DNA from: Dyella_A ginsengisoli
GTDB taxonomy: Bacteria; Pseudomonadota; Gammaproteobacteria; Xanthomonadales; Rhodanobacteraceae
Direction of reading: 5' to 3'
Assembly: GCF_044904665.1 (NCBI RefSeq)
Contig: NZ_JADIKM010000003.1
Location: forward strand, 744,001-808,000
DNA length: 64,000 nt
A program made the translations under genes and the position numbers. Of this stretch, positions 63,687 to 64,000 are shown in pieces (the first letter of the stretch is position 1; each line of letters starts with the position of its first letter). Below the pieces are notes generated by a model that was given only the letters and a program-made list of their open reading frames with translations, did not search any database and was not told where the DNA came from.

Positions 63687-64000
63687 ATGCAGGCATTCAC
63701 CTTCCTCCGCGCCACCGACGCCCGCCAGGCGATCGACGCCGGCGCCCGCTCGCCCACCGCCCAGCAGGGCGCCAGCGTGCGCTTCGTCGCCGGCGGCACC
63801 ACCTTGCTCGACCTGATGAAACTCAACGTTGAAACGCCCGCGCAGGTGGTGGACATCAACCGCCTGCCGCTGGCCGACATCGAGCGGCTTCCCGACGGCG
63901 GGCTGAAGATCGGCGCGCTGGTGCGCAATGCCGATCTCGCCAACCACGCCGACGTGAAGCGCGATTACGCGGTGCTCTCCGAGGCCCTGCTCGCCGGCGC
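63687..64000 (+). CDS. FAD-binding subunit of the molybdenum hydroxylase (PaoB-like), 3' end outside
   Basis: The first 104 residues are seen: FTFLRATDARQAIDAG, then FVAGGTTLLDLMKLNVETP, the FAD-binding pattern (AGGTxL-x-D-x-M) of the family, and LKIGALVRNADLANH. It is the second gene of the operon and runs off the right edge. Confidence 0.9.
   Translation, partial: MQAFTFLRATDARQAIDAGARSPTAQQGASVRFVAGGTTLLDLMKLNVETPAQVVDINRLPLADIERLPDGGLKIGALVRNADLANHADVKRDYAVLSEALLAG

Overview
The window is GC-rich DNA of a gammaproteobacterium, most likely from the Xanthomonadales (Lysobacterales). Three things suggest this: the base composition, a dif site of the Xanthomonas type at 5553-5580, and a filamentous phage of the kind that enters dif in that order. 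The species cannot be told from the sequence.

Region 1 (1-5552) is the right-hand part of an integrated filamentous phage (inovirus). It holds, all on the plus strand, the end of the replication initiator, an ssDNA-binding protein, small coat proteins, a signal-peptide major coat protein, a pIII-like adsorption protein, a pVI-like protein and the Zot/pI assembly ATPase, followed by a non-coding stretch with hairpins and two weaker small genes. Its left end lies outside the window.

Region 2 (about 5564-48106) is a complete-looking tailed prophage with a lambda-like long non-contractile tail. It is bounded by a 17-bp direct repeat, TGTATATTATGTAAAAT, which is the centre plus XerD arm of dif. 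The left copy has a good XerC arm and the right copy a degenerate one, as expected for insertion at dif. Nearly all genes run leftward. From the right end they are: replication genes, an integrase-like recombinase, a Mor-like activator, terminase, a portal fused to a MuF domain, head genes, capsid, and the tail genes with a -1 frameshift G/GT pair. They continue with the tape measure, a tail tip, a tail fibre with a C-terminal Hint-like domain, and a lysis cassette. A cI/cro-type switch lies at 16.5-17.2 kb. From there an early operon runs left with a serine recombinase, a two-domain sliding-clamp-like protein, a second tyrosine recombinase, many small coupled genes, RdgC, a MazG-like protein, an HNH nuclease and a GemA-like protein. 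A tyrosine recombinase on the plus strand sits beside the left att site.

Region 3 (48107-64000) is chromosome: a stress island. It holds four universal stress proteins, a triple-BON protein, an OmpR-type regulator with a hybrid histidine kinase, an FNR/CRP-family regulator lacking the iron-sulphur cysteines, and a SulP transporter. It also holds an erythromycin-esterase homologue, a phosphoribosyltransferase-hydrolase fusion, a CBS protein, a DUF883 membrane protein, a host-attachment-family protein, Hsp20 and the start of a periplasmic aldehyde oxidoreductase operon. FNR-type boxes (TTGAT-N4-ATCAA and close variants) recur between these genes, which suggests one low-oxygen or nitric-oxide regulon, perhaps run by the regulator encoded in the cluster.
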